Positions 9,034 to 17,326 of a stretch of DNA of 64,000 nt are shown here, in pieces. Both the position numbers and the translations under genes were made by a program. Position 1 is the first letter of the stretch, and every line of letters starts with the position of its first letter. The stretch covers positions 744,001-808,000 of the forward strand of contig NZ_BMQK01000002.1 of NCBI RefSeq assembly GCF_014648075.1, read 5' to 3'. Below the pieces are notes generated by a model. That model ran no database searches. It saw only the letters and a list, made by a program, of their open reading frames with translations, and was not told the origin of the DNA. The DNA comes from Streptomyces ruber. GTDB lineage: Bacteria > Actinomycetota > Actinomycetes > Streptomycetales > Streptomycetaceae.

Positions 9034-9833
9034 CCGCCGGCCTGCGCTACGTCTACGCCATCTGCCGTCCCTTCGGCGCCGCCCTCCAGGCCCAGCTGAC
9101 GGGGGTGGCGGGCGTGCCGCCGAAGCTGTTGTCCCACCACGGGCTGGTCGCCGTGCTCAGCGAGGTGCCGGAGGACGACTTCGCGGAGGGTCCGCTGCGG
9201 GCCCATCTGGAGGACCTGGACTGGCTCGGCTCGACCGCCCGCGCCCATCAGGGCGTGATCGACGCGCTCACCACCGTCACCACTCCGCTGCCGCTGCGGC
9301 TCGGCACCGTGTTCCGGGACGACAGCGGCCTGCGGACGATGATCGAGGCCCGGGAGGCCGAGTTCCGGCGCACGCTCGACCGGCTGGAGGGGCGGGTGGA
9401 ATGGGGCGTCAAGGTCTACCTGGACACGGAGCCCGCCGCGCCCGCACCGGCGGAGAAGGCCGCCTCGGGCCGTGACTACCTGCGGCAGCGGCAGGTACGG
9501 ACCCGCTCGCGGGACGAGATGTGGGAGGCCGCCGAGACCTTCGCCCGCGCTCTGCACCGATCGCTCGCCGGGCGCGCCGAGGATCACCGGATGCACGCGC
9601 CGCAGAACTCCGTGCTGTCCGGCGCCGCGGGGCAGAACGTGATGAACGCCGCCTATCTGGTGCCGCGGGGAGGATCGGAGGAGTTCGTGGAGCTCGTGGA
9701 CCGCGCCAAGGACGACACCCCCGGACTGCGCGTCGAGCTCACCGGGCCCTGGGCGCCGTACTCCTTCACCGAGGACACCGAGGACACCGAGGACACCGAG
9801 AACACAGAGAACACCGAGGAGGAGCGGGCGTGA
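9030..9833 (+). CDS. gvpL: Gas vesicle protein GvpL (GvpL/GvpF family)
   Basis: The 267-residue paralogue of gvpF begins LRYVYAICR and keeps the family fold, with LPLRLGTVF near residue 90 and the C-terminal GPWAPYSF ending. An additional tail carries EDT/ENT tripeptide repeats coded by a short tandem DNA repeat at 9771-9821. It is expected to work with GvpF and GvpG in shell assembly. Overlaps at both ends (ATGA with gvpJ, GTGA with gvpS) indicate coupled translation. Confidence 0.9.
   Translation: MTAGLRYVYAICRPFGAALQAQLTGVAGVPPKLLSHHGLVAVLSEVPEDDFAEGPLRAHLEDLDWLGSTARAHQGVIDALTTVTTPLPLRLGTVFRDDSGLRTMIEAREAEFRRTLDRLEGRVEWGVKVYLDTEPAAPAPAEKAASGRDYLRQRQVRTRSRDEMWEAAETFARALHRSLAGRAEDHRMHAPQNSVLSGAAGQNVMNAAYLVPRGGSEEFVELVDRAKDDTPGLRVELTGPWAPYSFTEDTEDTEDTENTENTEEERA
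9771..9821 (+). repeat. Tandem GAGGACACC-type repeat in the 3' end of gvpL
   Basis: Five near-identical 9-base units (GAGGACACC, drifting to GAGAACACC) encode the ED/EN-T repeats at the GvpL C-terminus. Such in-frame minisatellites can vary in copy number without breaking the frame. Confidence 0.7.
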
Positions 9834-10033
9834 CGGTCGTGGAACGCCGCGAGATCGCCCTCGTGGACCTGCTCGACCGGCTGCTCGCGGGCGGTGTCGT
9901 CATCACCGGTGACCTCACCCTGCGCATCGCCGACGTCGACCTGGTCCGCGTCGACCTGAACGCGCTGATCAGTTCGGTGAACGGGAAGGTGCCCCCGCCG
10001 TGGCAGGAGACACCGCGGGAGGAGACGCCGTGA
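9830..10033 (+). CDS. gvpS: Gas vesicle protein GvpS
   Basis: A 67-residue protein of the GvpA superfamily. Nearly the whole length is the shell-like core, with IALVDLLDRLLAGGVVITGDLTLRIADVDLVRVDLNALISSV-type periodicity. GvpS is a minor actinobacterial GvpA homologue located between gvpL and gvpK. The GTG start overlaps the gvpL stop and the TGA overlaps the gvpK start, which fixes both ends. It is likely a tip or nucleation component. Confidence 0.85.
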   Translation: MTVVERREIALVDLLDRLLAGGVVITGDLTLRIADVDLVRVDLNALISSVNGKVPPPWQETPREETP

Positions 10034-10302
10034 ACCGGCTGGAACTGGAGCCGGACACGGTGGAGCGCGATCTCGTCAAGCTCGTGCTCACCGTCGTCGA
10101 ACTGCTCCGTCAGCTCATGGAGCGCCAGGCCGTGCGCCGTTTCGACACCGGGGAGCTGACCGAGGAGCAGGAGGAGCGCATCGGACTCACCCTGATGCTG
10201 CTGGACGACCGCATGACCGAACTGCGGGAGCGGTACGGACTGCGGCCCGAGGACCTGAACCTGGACCTCGGGCCGCTGGGACCGCTGCTCCCGCGGCACT
10301 GA
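10030..10302 (+). CDS. gvpK: Gas vesicle protein GvpK
   Basis: A 90-residue protein with the GvpK pattern: an N-terminal VERDLVKLVLTVVELLRQLMERQAVRR helix, then the GELTEEQEERIG turn and a LMLLDDRMTELRERYGL helix ending in an acidic DLNLDLGPLGPLL. GvpK is an accessory protein required for vesicle formation. The start is the GTG overlapping the gvpS stop; an in-frame ATG 30 bases upstream would lie inside gvpS. It is the last gene of the operon, and the next gene is on the opposite strand. Confidence 0.9.
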   Translation: MNRLELEPDTVERDLVKLVLTVVELLRQLMERQAVRRFDTGELTEEQEERIGLTLMLLDDRMTELRERYGLRPEDLNLDLGPLGPLLPRH

Positions 10303-10326
10303 TCCCGCCGGTGTGCTCCGTACCGG

Positions 10327-10497
10327 CTACCAGCGGTACCAGCGTCCGCGTGTCCCGGAGGCGCTCGTGCCGCGCAGCAGGAAGCCGAGCGCCCAGAGGA
10401 CGACGACGGCCAGGGCGATCCAGAAGAAGACCTTCGCCACGAATCCCAGACCGAACAGGATGACGGCCAGAAGCAGGACGATCAAAAGGGGAACCAT
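10327..10497 (-). CDS. Small hydrophobic membrane protein (56 aa)
   Basis: A short reading frame on the minus strand encodes 56 residues starting MVPLLIVLLLAVILFGLGF, with two adjacent hydrophobic segments (about 3-20 and 24-41) and a short basic, Trp-rich tail ending RGRWYRW. A strong AGGAGGTGG site sits 4 bases before the ATG. Small hydrophobic proteins of this kind are widespread and unnamed in streptomycetes and often belong to stress regulons. It lies between the gas vesicle operon and the PAP2/kinase gene, with its 3' end facing gvpK. No function can be assigned. Confidence 0.75.
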   Translation of the reverse strand: MVPLLIVLLLAVILFGLGFVAKVFFWIALAVVVLWALGFLLRGTSASGTRGRWYRW

Positions 10498-10561
10498 GAT
10501 GCCACCTCCTGCTCTCCGTATGACCCGAAATCCTTGAATCAGGCATCACCCGGCTGTTTAT

Positions 10562-12097
10562 TCACCGCTCGCGCGGCCCGTGCGGGACCAGCGGCCGGTA
10601 CACCGTCAGCGCCTCGGGGAGCTTGGACAGGCGCAGCTCGCCCGCCACGTCGGTGACCTCACCGTCGTACGCGAGGAGGGTGCCCGGGGCGAGGCCCTCC
10701 ACCTGGAGCCGTGGCACGCGCACCGCGGCGTGCGCGGGGGAGCGGGTCAGCGGGCCGGCCAGGGCCGCCGCCACCAGCCGCAGGGCCGGGCGGCGGCCGC
10801 CGTGCACCACGCGGACGTCGAGCTGCCCGTCCGCGAGGCCGGAGCGGCGGCCCGGGGTGAGCCCCATGCGGTGGTACGTGCCGTTGCCGGCGAACAGCAG
10901 CCACACCGGGTGCGGCCGGTCCTGGAACCGGGTGCGCAGCGGATGGCGGTCCGCTCGCAGCACGCGCAGCGCACCGAGCACACCGGCGGGCCAGCCGCCG
11001 ATCCGCTCCTCCCGGTGCTCCCGCTCGCGCACCAGCTCCGGGTAGACGCCCAGGCTGCACGTGTTGAGGAAGATCCCCTCCTTCTCCGGGCCTTCCTCCG
11101 CGCCCTCCTCGGGGCCAGAGGCGAACCGTCCGACGTCCACCTTGACGGCCTCGCCCTTCCGCACGGCGTGGCCGAGGGCCCGCGCGTCCTCGACGCCGAG
11201 GTCCGCCGCGAAGTGGTTGAGGGTCCCGCCCGGGAGGACCGCGAGGGGCAGGCCGTGGCGCAGCGCGGCCCCGGCGGCCGCGTTCACCGTGCCGTCGCCG
11301 CCGCACACACCGAGCACCCGCGCACGGGCGGCCGCCTTCTCCAGCGCGTCCGGCAGGTCCTGCGGCTCGCACTCCACGGTCTCGGCGCGCGGCAGGACCT
11401 CCTGCAGGGCGCTGACGCGGTCGGCGGTGCCCGCGCCCCGGTTGACCACCACGACGAGGCCCTCCCCGTCGGGCAGTGCGGGCGCCTCGGCCCGCGGGTA
11501 CCCGGACGACGGGAGCCGGTCGCGGGCCGGCACCAGACCGCGTACGACATAGGCGGCGCCCACGCCGAGGGCCGCGCCCGCGAGCACGTCGCTCGGGTAG
11601 TGCACCCCCGTGTACACGCGCGAGAGCGCGACCGCGGCGGCCATCGGCGCCACCGCGGCGCCCAGGCCGCGGGTCTCCAGGGCGACACCCGCCGCGAAGG
11701 CCGCCGCCGACGCGGAGTGGCCCGAGGGGAACGAGGTGGTGATCGGCTGTCGCTTCAGCTGCCGCACCAGCGGCACCTTGTCCAGGACCGGCCGCGGCCG
11801 GCGGACCGAGCGCTTGCCCACGGTGTTGATGGCGGCCGAGGCCAGCGTCAGCGAGGCCAGGCCCCGGACGGCGGCCCGGCGGGCCCGCGGGCTGCCGGTC
11901 GCGGCGAGGCCGGCCGCCACGGCGAACCAGAGCTTGCCGTGGTTCGCGGCCCGGGTCAGCCGGGGGAGCACGTGGTCGCCGCCCGGCCAGTGACGGGTCG
12001 CCACCGCCTCGAACAGGCGGCAGTCCAGGGCGAGGAAACGGTCCCGTAGGACGTGGGGGCCCGGCGGGCGGACGGTGAGGTCGACGTCTGCGGTCAT
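10562..12097 (-). CDS. Bifunctional PAP2 phosphatase / diacylglycerol kinase-family protein
   Basis: A fusion of 511 residues. The N-terminal half is a PAP2 membrane phosphatase with all three motifs: K95 followed by RP, PSGH at 124-127, and S159-R160 with H166 and D170. The C-terminal half is a lipid/diacylglycerol kinase-like domain with GGDGTVN at 266-272 and PGGTLNHFA at 289-297. The pairing joins a phosphatase for a lipid phosphate or prenyl diphosphate with a kinase for the product, pointing to phospholipid or polyprenyl recycling at the membrane. Similar fusions are common in actinobacteria. The start lies 157 bases from the divergent ABC-F gene. Confidence 0.88.
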   Translation of the reverse strand: MTADVDLTVRPPGPHVLRDRFLALDCRLFEAVATRHWPGGDHVLPRLTRAANHGKLWFAVAAGLAATGSPRARRAAVRGLASLTLASAAINTVGKRSVRRPRPVLDKVPLVRQLKRQPITTSFPSGHSASAAAFAAGVALETRGLGAAVAPMAAAVALSRVYTGVHYPSDVLAGAALGVGAAYVVRGLVPARDRLPSSGYPRAEAPALPDGEGLVVVVNRGAGTADRVSALQEVLPRAETVECEPQDLPDALEKAAARARVLGVCGGDGTVNAAAGAALRHGLPLAVLPGGTLNHFAADLGVEDARALGHAVRKGEAVKVDVGRFASGPEEGAEEGPEKEGIFLNTCSLGVYPELVREREHREERIGGWPAGVLGALRVLRADRHPLRTRFQDRPHPVWLLFAGNGTYHRMGLTPGRRSGLADGQLDVRVVHGGRRPALRLVAAALAGPLTRSPAHAAVRVPRLQVEGLAPGTLLAYDGEVTDVAGELRLSKLPEALTVYRPLVPHGPRER

Positions 12098-12254
12098 GGA
12101 TCACACGTACCCCGGGGCGGCCCTTTTCTGCCAGCGCCACAGGTCGCGCGGGCCGACGGCGACACGCCCGCCGGACGGGGGAAGGACTCGGCCGGTGGCC
12201 GGCCCCGCAAAACGGATTGCGGGGCGGTATCGGCCACCCGGACAATGCGTGCCC

Positions 12255-13874
12255 ATGGGACATCTGGAAGCCGCACACCTCGAGTACCACCTCCCCGACG
12301 GGAGGACCCTGCTCGGCGACGTGTCCTTCCGGGTGGGGGAGGGCAGCGTCACGGCCCTCGTCGGGCCCAACGGCGCGGGCAAGACCACCCTCCTGCGGCT
12401 GCTCTCGGGCGAGCTGAAACCGCACGGCGGGACGGTCACCGTGAGCGGCGGCCTCGGTGTGATGCGGCAGTTCGTGGGGTCCGTACGGGACGAGTCGACC
12501 GTACGGGACCTGCTGGTCTCCGTGGCGCCGCCCCGCATCCGGGAGGCGGCCCGGGCCGTCGACCGCGCCGAGCACGCCATCCTGACCGTGGACGACGAGG
12601 CCGCCCAGCTGGCCTACGCGCAGGCCCTCTCCGACTGGGCCGAGGCACGCGGCTACGAGGCCGAGACGCTGTGGGACATCTGCACCACGGCCGCGCTGGG
12701 CGTGCCGTACGAGAAGGCGCAGTGGCGGCAGGTGCGCACGCTCTCCGGCGGCGAGCAGAAGCGCCTGGTCCTGGAGGCCCTGCTGCGCGGCACGGACGAG
12801 GTGCTGCTCCTCGACGAGCCCGACAACTACCTCGACGTCCCCGGCAAGCGCTGGCTGGAGGAGCGGCTGGCGGAGACCCGCAAGACCGTGCTGTTCGTCT
12901 CCCACGACCGGGAGCTGCTGGCGCGTGCCGCCGAGCGGGTCGTCAGCGTGGAACCCGGCCCGGCGGGCGCGGACGCGTGGGTGCACGGCGGCGGTTTCGC
13001 CACCTACCACGAGGCCCGGCGGGAACGCTTCGCCCGCTTCGAGGAGCTGCGGCGCCGCTGGGACGAGAAGCACGCCCAGCTGAAGAAGCTGGTGCTGACC
13101 CTGCGGCAGGCGGCGGGGGTCAGCGACGACATGGCGTCCCGCTACCGCGCCGCGCAGACCCGGCTGCGCAAGTTCGAGGAGGCCGGACCGCCGCCGGAAC
13201 CGCCGCGCGAGCAGGACATCACCATGCGGCTCAAGGGCGGCCGCACCGGCGTACGGGCCGTCACCTGCGCCGGGCTGGAACTGACCGGCCTGATGAAACC
13301 CTTCGACCTGGAGGTCTTCTACGGCGAACGGGTCGCCGTCCTCGGCTCCAACGGCTCCGGCAAGTCCCACTTCCTGCGCCTGCTCGCGGGCGAGGACGTG
13401 GCGCACACCGGGCAGTGGAAGCTCGGGGCGCGCGTCGTCCCCGGGCACTTCGCCCAGACGCACGCCCACCCCGAGCTGGAGGGCCGCACCCTCCTCGACA
13501 TCCTGTGGGCCGAGCACGCCCAGGACCGCGGCGCCGCGATGTCGCGGCTGCGGCGGTACGAGCTGACGAACCAGGCCGAGCAGGTCTTCGACCGGCTCTC
13601 GGGCGGCCAGCAGGCCCGCTTCCAGATCCTGTTGCTGGAACTCCAGGGCGTGACCGCGCTGCTCCTCGACGAGCCGACGGACAACCTGGACCTGGAGTCG
13701 GCGGAGGCGCTCCAGGACGGCCTGGAGGCCTTCGAGGGAACGGTCCTCGCGGTCACGCACGACCGCTGGTTCGCCCGCTCCTTCGACCGCTTCCTCGTCT
13801 TCGGCTCCGACGGCCGCGTACGCGAGACGGCGGAGCCGGTGTGGGACGAGCGGCGGGTGGAACGGGCCCGCTGA
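12255..13874 (+). CDS. ABC-F family ATPase
   Basis: The 539-residue protein has two ATP-binding cassettes and no membrane segments, the ABC-F layout for ribosome-associated translation factors. Walker A motifs are GPNGAGKTT (37-45) and GSNGSGKS in the second half. Signature motifs LSGGEQKRL and LSGGQQARF are each followed by Walker B with LLDEP. A charged linker (about 245-320) joins the cassettes. Roles in the family range from translation regulation to antibiotic target protection. Without the linker length of a known resistance factor, a specific substrate cannot be assigned. The ATG has no strong ribosome site but gives the expected N-terminus. Confidence 0.87.
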   Translation: MGHLEAAHLEYHLPDGRTLLGDVSFRVGEGSVTALVGPNGAGKTTLLRLLSGELKPHGGTVTVSGGLGVMRQFVGSVRDESTVRDLLVSVAPPRIREAARAVDRAEHAILTVDDEAAQLAYAQALSDWAEARGYEAETLWDICTTAALGVPYEKAQWRQVRTLSGGEQKRLVLEALLRGTDEVLLLDEPDNYLDVPGKRWLEERLAETRKTVLFVSHDRELLARAAERVVSVEPGPAGADAWVHGGGFATYHEARRERFARFEELRRRWDEKHAQLKKLVLTLRQAAGVSDDMASRYRAAQTRLRKFEEAGPPPEPPREQDITMRLKGGRTGVRAVTCAGLELTGLMKPFDLEVFYGERVAVLGSNGSGKSHFLRLLAGEDVAHTGQWKLGARVVPGHFAQTHAHPELEGRTLLDILWAEHAQDRGAAMSRLRRYELTNQAEQVFDRLSGGQQARFQILLLELQGVTALLLDEPTDNLDLESAEALQDGLEAFEGTVLAVTHDRWFARSFDRFLVFGSDGRVRETAEPVWDERRVERAR

Positions 13875-13907
13875 CGCTCCGCTTCCCGTCCTGCTGAGGG
13901 TCGTGGG

Positions 13908-15020
13908 TCACGTCCAGCGCAGCAGCGCGCCCAGACCGCCCACCGGCGCGTCGGTGTCGTCGACCACGGTCACCGAGACGGCCGGGGCGCCCGTCGCCAC
14001 CATGGCGCGTACCAGCGCGTCGTCCGCGCGGGCCGGCCACGCCTCCCGCTCGCCGAAGGCGCGCAGGTCGCCGCGGCGCACCGCGAGCTGGTCGGGGTCC
14101 TCGCCGACCCACACCTCGGTGTGCGCGTCGGAGCCGTCCAGCCGGACCAGGAGCTCGTCGATGCGGTGCTCACGGGCCGCCTCGATCACCGCGGGCACGC
14201 CCTCCACGGCCCGGGCGCGCCCGTCGGGGCCCGGCGCCCGCGCGGCCAGGAACCGCCCGAGGTCGTCCGCCGCCCGCTGCCGTACGTGCTCCTCGCGGAT
14301 GCGCTCCACGTCGCCGTCCAGCAGCCTGCTGCCGGCCCCGTGCCCGGTCTCCGTCACACGGTCCCGCAGGTGCCTGGGCAGCAGCTCGTGCACCGACCGC
14401 CGCTCCCGGACGTCCCCGACCAGGATCAGCAGGTCGGCCCGGGTCTCCTCCTGGCAGGCGGCGAGCGCCTCGGCGACCTCCGCCGTGTTGTGCTCCCAGG
14501 TGTTCTCCACCTTCAGCTGGAAGTGCCGCTCGGACCATGCGGCCGAGCCGGTCTCGCGCAGTGGCCACTGCCGGCCGGTCACCGTGCCGGCGTCCCGGCT
14601 GCCCAGCGCGGAGCTGCGCAGTTCGAAGTCCGCGCCCCGCCGGTCGATGTACGCCACCAGGCACAGCGGGTCCTCGCCCGCCAGCTCCAGCAGCGGCGCG
14701 GTGTGCGGCAGCGGTGACCAGTGGGCGGTGCTGCCGACCGCCGGACGCCGGGCCAGCGGGGTGTCGAGGACCACCCGGCCGTCGCGGGCGAACAGCGCCC
14801 GCCCGTGCGGATCGGTCGCGTGGCGCAGGTCGTGCACCGCGTCGCGCACGGCCCGGCACGTCCGCTCGTCGGCACCCTGGGCGGCCAGCTGTCCGGACAG
14901 GGCGTCGGCCGTCAGCGTGCGCTCGTGGGCCATGTTCTCCGTGTGCCGGGAGAGATCGACGTACACGGAGGCCCAGGGCCCGGGGTGTTCGTACAGGGGG
15001 TCGAGAAAGGCGAGCTCCAT
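13908..15020 (-). CDS. Rv2629-like (baeRF/Vms1-type) protein
   Basis: A 370-residue soluble protein with the arrangement of the bacterial archaeo-eukaryotic release-factor-like family that includes mycobacterial Rv2629, a hypoxia/dormancy protein linked to ribosome hibernation. Supporting features are the N-terminal SVYVDLSRHTENM, a central ADLLILVGDVRERRSVHELLP strand-loop, and a C-terminal DELLVRLDGSDAHTEVWVGEDPDQLA segment. The start has GGGAGGGAG just upstream. Its neighbours are also stress-type genes (DUF6158, DJ-1/PfpI, CBS), consistent with a dormancy role. That role is inference from family and context. Confidence 0.7.
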   Translation of the reverse strand: MELAFLDPLYEHPGPWASVYVDLSRHTENMAHERTLTADALSGQLAAQGADERTCRAVRDAVHDLRHATDPHGRALFARDGRVVLDTPLARRPAVGSTAHWSPLPHTAPLLELAGEDPLCLVAYIDRRGADFELRSSALGSRDAGTVTGRQWPLRETGSAAWSERHFQLKVENTWEHNTAEVAEALAACQEETRADLLILVGDVRERRSVHELLPRHLRDRVTETGHGAGSRLLDGDVERIREEHVRQRAADDLGRFLAARAPGPDGRARAVEGVPAVIEAAREHRIDELLVRLDGSDAHTEVWVGEDPDQLAVRRGDLRAFGEREAWPARADDALVRAMVATGAPAVSVTVVDDTDAPVGGLGALLRWT

Positions 15021-15106
15021 GGCTCCCTCCCGGGGGCTGCTCGGGGTAACGCTTGCGGGGCGGGTACCCGGACCGCATGAAGGAACACGACGAGCGGGGT
15101 ACCACC

Positions 15107-15337
15107 ATGACCGGAGTCGACCCCCGTCAGCTGGACGACCAGCAGCTGATGAAGGAGCTGGAGACCATCCACCGCACCCGGCACGACACGCTCCTGCACG
15201 GTTCGAACGACGCGCTGCGGGTGCACAACGAGCGCATGGCGGAGCTGGAGGGCGAGTACCTGCGCCGCAACCCGCGCCGTGTCGTGGCGGCCGGCCGCAC
15301 GCGCGAGGGCGCGCGCGAACGGGAGGCCGAGGACTGA
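15107..15337 (+). CDS. DUF6158-type small protein
   Basis: A short charged helical protein of 76 residues beginning TGVDPRQLDDQQLMKELETIH, a pattern found in many streptomycete small proteins grouped as DUF6158. An in-frame ATG at 15077 would add ten residues and cannot be excluded; the ATG at 15107 gives the conserved N-terminus. The middle (RHDTLLHGSNDALRVHNERMAELEGEYLRR) is amphipathic and may form a helical hairpin. No function is known. It is divergent from the Rv2629-like gene and is followed by a strong bidirectional hairpin. Confidence 0.7.
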   Translation: MTGVDPRQLDDQQLMKELETIHRTRHDTLLHGSNDALRVHNERMAELEGEYLRRNPRRVVAAGRTREGAREREAED

Positions 15338-15343
15338 GACACC

Positions 15344-15410
15344 CGCACACACCGCGACGGCTGCCGTGACGGACATTCGGTCCGTCACGGCAGCCGCCGC
15401 CGTGTGTGCG
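15344..15410. terminator. Bidirectional terminator
   Basis: A perfect 17-base stem (15358-15374 with 15380-15396) has a 5-base loop. It is extended outside by 9 complementary bases (CGCACACAC with GTGTGTGCG) after a small internal bulge. It lies between two convergent genes and would end both transcripts. Confidence 0.85.
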
Positions 15411-15428
15411 GTGCCGGGCTCCGGCGGC

Positions 15429-15983
15429 TCAGCCGTTCCGGCGGGACGCCTCCTCGCCGAACACGCTCAGGAGGGAGTCGCAGAACGCCTTCAGGTCGTC
15501 CGGCTTGCGGCTGGTGACCAGCTTGTTGGGGCCGCCCTCGCAGATCTTCACCTGCTCGTCGACCCACTCGGCGCCCGCGTTGCGCAGGTCCGTCCGCAGG
15601 CTCGGCCAGGAGGTCAGCGTCCGGCCGCGGACGACGTCCGCCTCGATCAGCGTCCACGGGGCGTGGCAGATCGCCGCGACCGGGAGGCCCTGGTCGAAGA
15701 AGTCACGGACGAACGCCACGGCCTTCTCGTCGGTCCGCAGGGCGTCCGGATTGGCCACGCCGCCCGGCAGGACGAGCCCGTCGAAGTCCCCGGCGGAGGC
15801 TTCCGCGACCACCTGGTCCACGCGGAACGTGTCCGCCTTGTCCAGATGGTCGAAGCCCTGCACCTCGCCGCTCTGCGTGGACACGAGCACCGGCTCGTGG
15901 CCCGCGTCGGCCACGGCCTTCCACGGCTCGGTGAGCTCGACCTGCTCGACGCCCTCGGGGGCGGTCAGAAACGCGATACGCAT
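15429..15983 (-). CDS. DJ-1/PfpI family protein (type 1 glutamine amidotransferase-like)
   Basis: A 184-residue single-domain protein of the DJ-1/PfpI superfamily, with the nucleophile elbow AICHAPW (C106-H107) and the acidic residue near the N-terminus (E21 region in LTEPWKAV). It resembles the PfpI/YhbO stress branch, whose members have been reported as glyoxalases or deglycases; which activity applies here is not visible. Ending FGEEASRRNG, it is complete. It is transcribed leftward, seven bases downstream of the membrane-protein gene, so it may be the last gene of a three-gene operon with the CBS protein. Confidence 0.88.
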   Translation of the reverse strand: MRIAFLTAPEGVEQVELTEPWKAVADAGHEPVLVSTQSGEVQGFDHLDKADTFRVDQVVAEASAGDFDGLVLPGGVANPDALRTDEKAVAFVRDFFDQGLPVAAICHAPWTLIEADVVRGRTLTSWPSLRTDLRNAGAEWVDEQVKICEGGPNKLVTSRKPDDLKAFCDSLLSVFGEEASRRNG

Positions 15984-15990
15984 GAGATCC

Positions 15991-16737
15991 TCACTGTCCT
16001 TTCCGTGCGCGCCGGCGGGCCCTGCCCGCCCGGGACCGGGCCCTCCTCCCGGCGCGCTTCCTCTCGTTCCTCGCCGTACGGAGACAGCGCCTGAGCTCCT
16101 CGCCGTACGGCAGCACCACACAGGTGCCGATCGCCAGCCCGATGCCCGCGAGGTACCCGGGCGGCAGCGGCCGGCGGCGCGGTAACAGGCGCCACGCGCC
16201 GGGATCCGCGCCCCCGCCCGCCAGCAGCGACCTCACCTGGTCCGCGTGCAGGCACATCAGCGACGCGAGCGCCGCGAACGGCAGCGACTCCAGGAAACTG
16301 TGGACGTGCTGCTCGGCGGGCGTGACCTCGCGGCCGCTGTCGACGGCGGTCCGCACGTCCCACAGCGCCGTCGCCTCGTGCGCCGCCGCCCCCGCGAGCT
16401 GCACCGACAGCAGCAGGGGATTGACCTCGTAGCGCAGCGTCAGCGCGATGGGCACGCCGATCTCGGTCATCATCAGGGCGTGGATCAGGGACTCCTTGGT
16501 CCCCGACGTCTCCTCGATGCGGGTGCGCCGGTGCATCACCCAGTCGGCCACCCCGGGGACGAACCACGACGGCAGCAGCCCGTACATCAGGTACCGGGTC
16601 GTCGCCTCGCCCACGTCGACCGTGGTGGACGGACCGGTCCGGGCCGTCCGGTGCGGGCGCACCCCACCCGCGGTCACGACGGGGCCGGTCGTCGCGGGCC
16701 CGGTGATCACGGAGCCGGCCGTGGCGGACGCGGTCAT
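15991..16737 (-). CDS. Membrane protein of unknown function with conserved His pattern
   Basis: A 248-residue protein with a Thr/Val/Gly-rich N-terminus, two or three hydrophobic segments (around 100-120, 150-170 and 205-225) and a very basic C-terminal tail (RRARSRAGRARRRARKG). Between the segments are His/Glu clusters: DWVMHRR, ESLIHALMMTE, AAHEATALWD and EQHVHSFLE. These are spaced like metal ligands of membrane di-metal enzymes, though I do not recognise the family securely. Its ATG overlaps the stop of the upstream CBS gene (ATGA), so the two products are made together. No reaction can be assigned. Confidence 0.7.
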   Translation of the reverse strand: MTASATAGSVITGPATTGPVVTAGGVRPHRTARTGPSTTVDVGEATTRYLMYGLLPSWFVPGVADWVMHRRTRIEETSGTKESLIHALMMTEIGVPIALTLRYEVNPLLLSVQLAGAAAHEATALWDVRTAVDSGREVTPAEQHVHSFLESLPFAALASLMCLHADQVRSLLAGGGADPGAWRLLPRRRPLPPGYLAGIGLAIGTCVVLPYGEELRRCLRTARNERKRAGRRARSRAGRARRRARKGQ

Positions 16738-17174
16738 AAGAGGCCTCCGTCCGGCCAGCCGTCCGGCTCGGCCCGGCTGATGTCGGCCAGCGCCGACGCC
16801 GGGTCCTCGGCCAGGGCCAGGTCGCCGAGGCTGACCATGCCGACCGGATGACCGTCCTCGACGACCGGCAGCCGCCGTACGGCGTGGTCGCGCATCAGCC
16901 CGACGGCGGCGGACACCGCGTCGTCGGGGCCCACGACCACCGGGTCCGGCGTGCACACGGCCTGGGCGCTCACCGTCAACGGGTCCGCGCCGTCGGCGAC
17001 GGCGCGGAGGGTGATGTCGCGGTCGGTCAGCACGCCGACGAGCCGGTTGCCGGTCGTGACGAGGACGTCTCCGATGTCCTGCGCCCGCATCAGCTGCGCC
17101 GCTTCCACGAGCGAGGTGTCCGGCCGGACCGTGACGACCCCGGGCGTCATGACCTCCCTGACGTAATCAGCCAT
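16734..17174 (-). CDS. CBS-domain protein
   Basis: A 146-residue protein made of a tandem CBS pair (about 6-62 and 70-128). Recognisable pieces are VREVMTPGVVTVRPDTSL, the DIGDVLVTTGNRLVGVLTDRD-type core and VRRLPVVEDGHPVGMVSLGDLA. Paired CBS domains bind adenine nucleotides and act as energy or redox sensors. Stand-alone actinobacterial versions of this kind include hypoxia-induced dormancy proteins. The penultimate codon is TTA (16737-16739), followed by TGA, which overlaps the start of the downstream membrane-protein gene. TTA needs the bldA tRNA in streptomycetes, so completion and coupling may be developmentally gated. Confidence 0.85.
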   Translation of the reverse strand: MADYVREVMTPGVVTVRPDTSLVEAAQLMRAQDIGDVLVTTGNRLVGVLTDRDITLRAVADGADPLTVSAQAVCTPDPVVVGPDDAVSAAVGLMRDHAVRRLPVVEDGHPVGMVSLGDLALAEDPASALADISRAEPDGWPDGGLL

Positions 17175-17326
17175 GGTCGTGGCCTCCCCTTCTCGCGTTC
17201 TCGCGCTTCCGCGCCGACGCACGCGATCCGATGCGTACGCCTGCTCGACAGTCGAAAGTGACGTCGCCGCAGTACCCCGGAGCGGGGCACCCATGCTTCG
17301 GCGTCCGCCCGGGAGGCCGGTACGCG

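Noticed and set aside
10313..10537. 74-codon plus-strand frame after gvpK
   Set aside because: Antisense to the small hydrophobic protein, which has a far better ribosome site and membrane-protein composition.
10659..13760. 1033-codon minus-strand frame over the PAP2/kinase and ABC-F genes
   Set aside because: Conflicts with two confident genes and gives Arg/Pro/Gly-rich sequence without domains.
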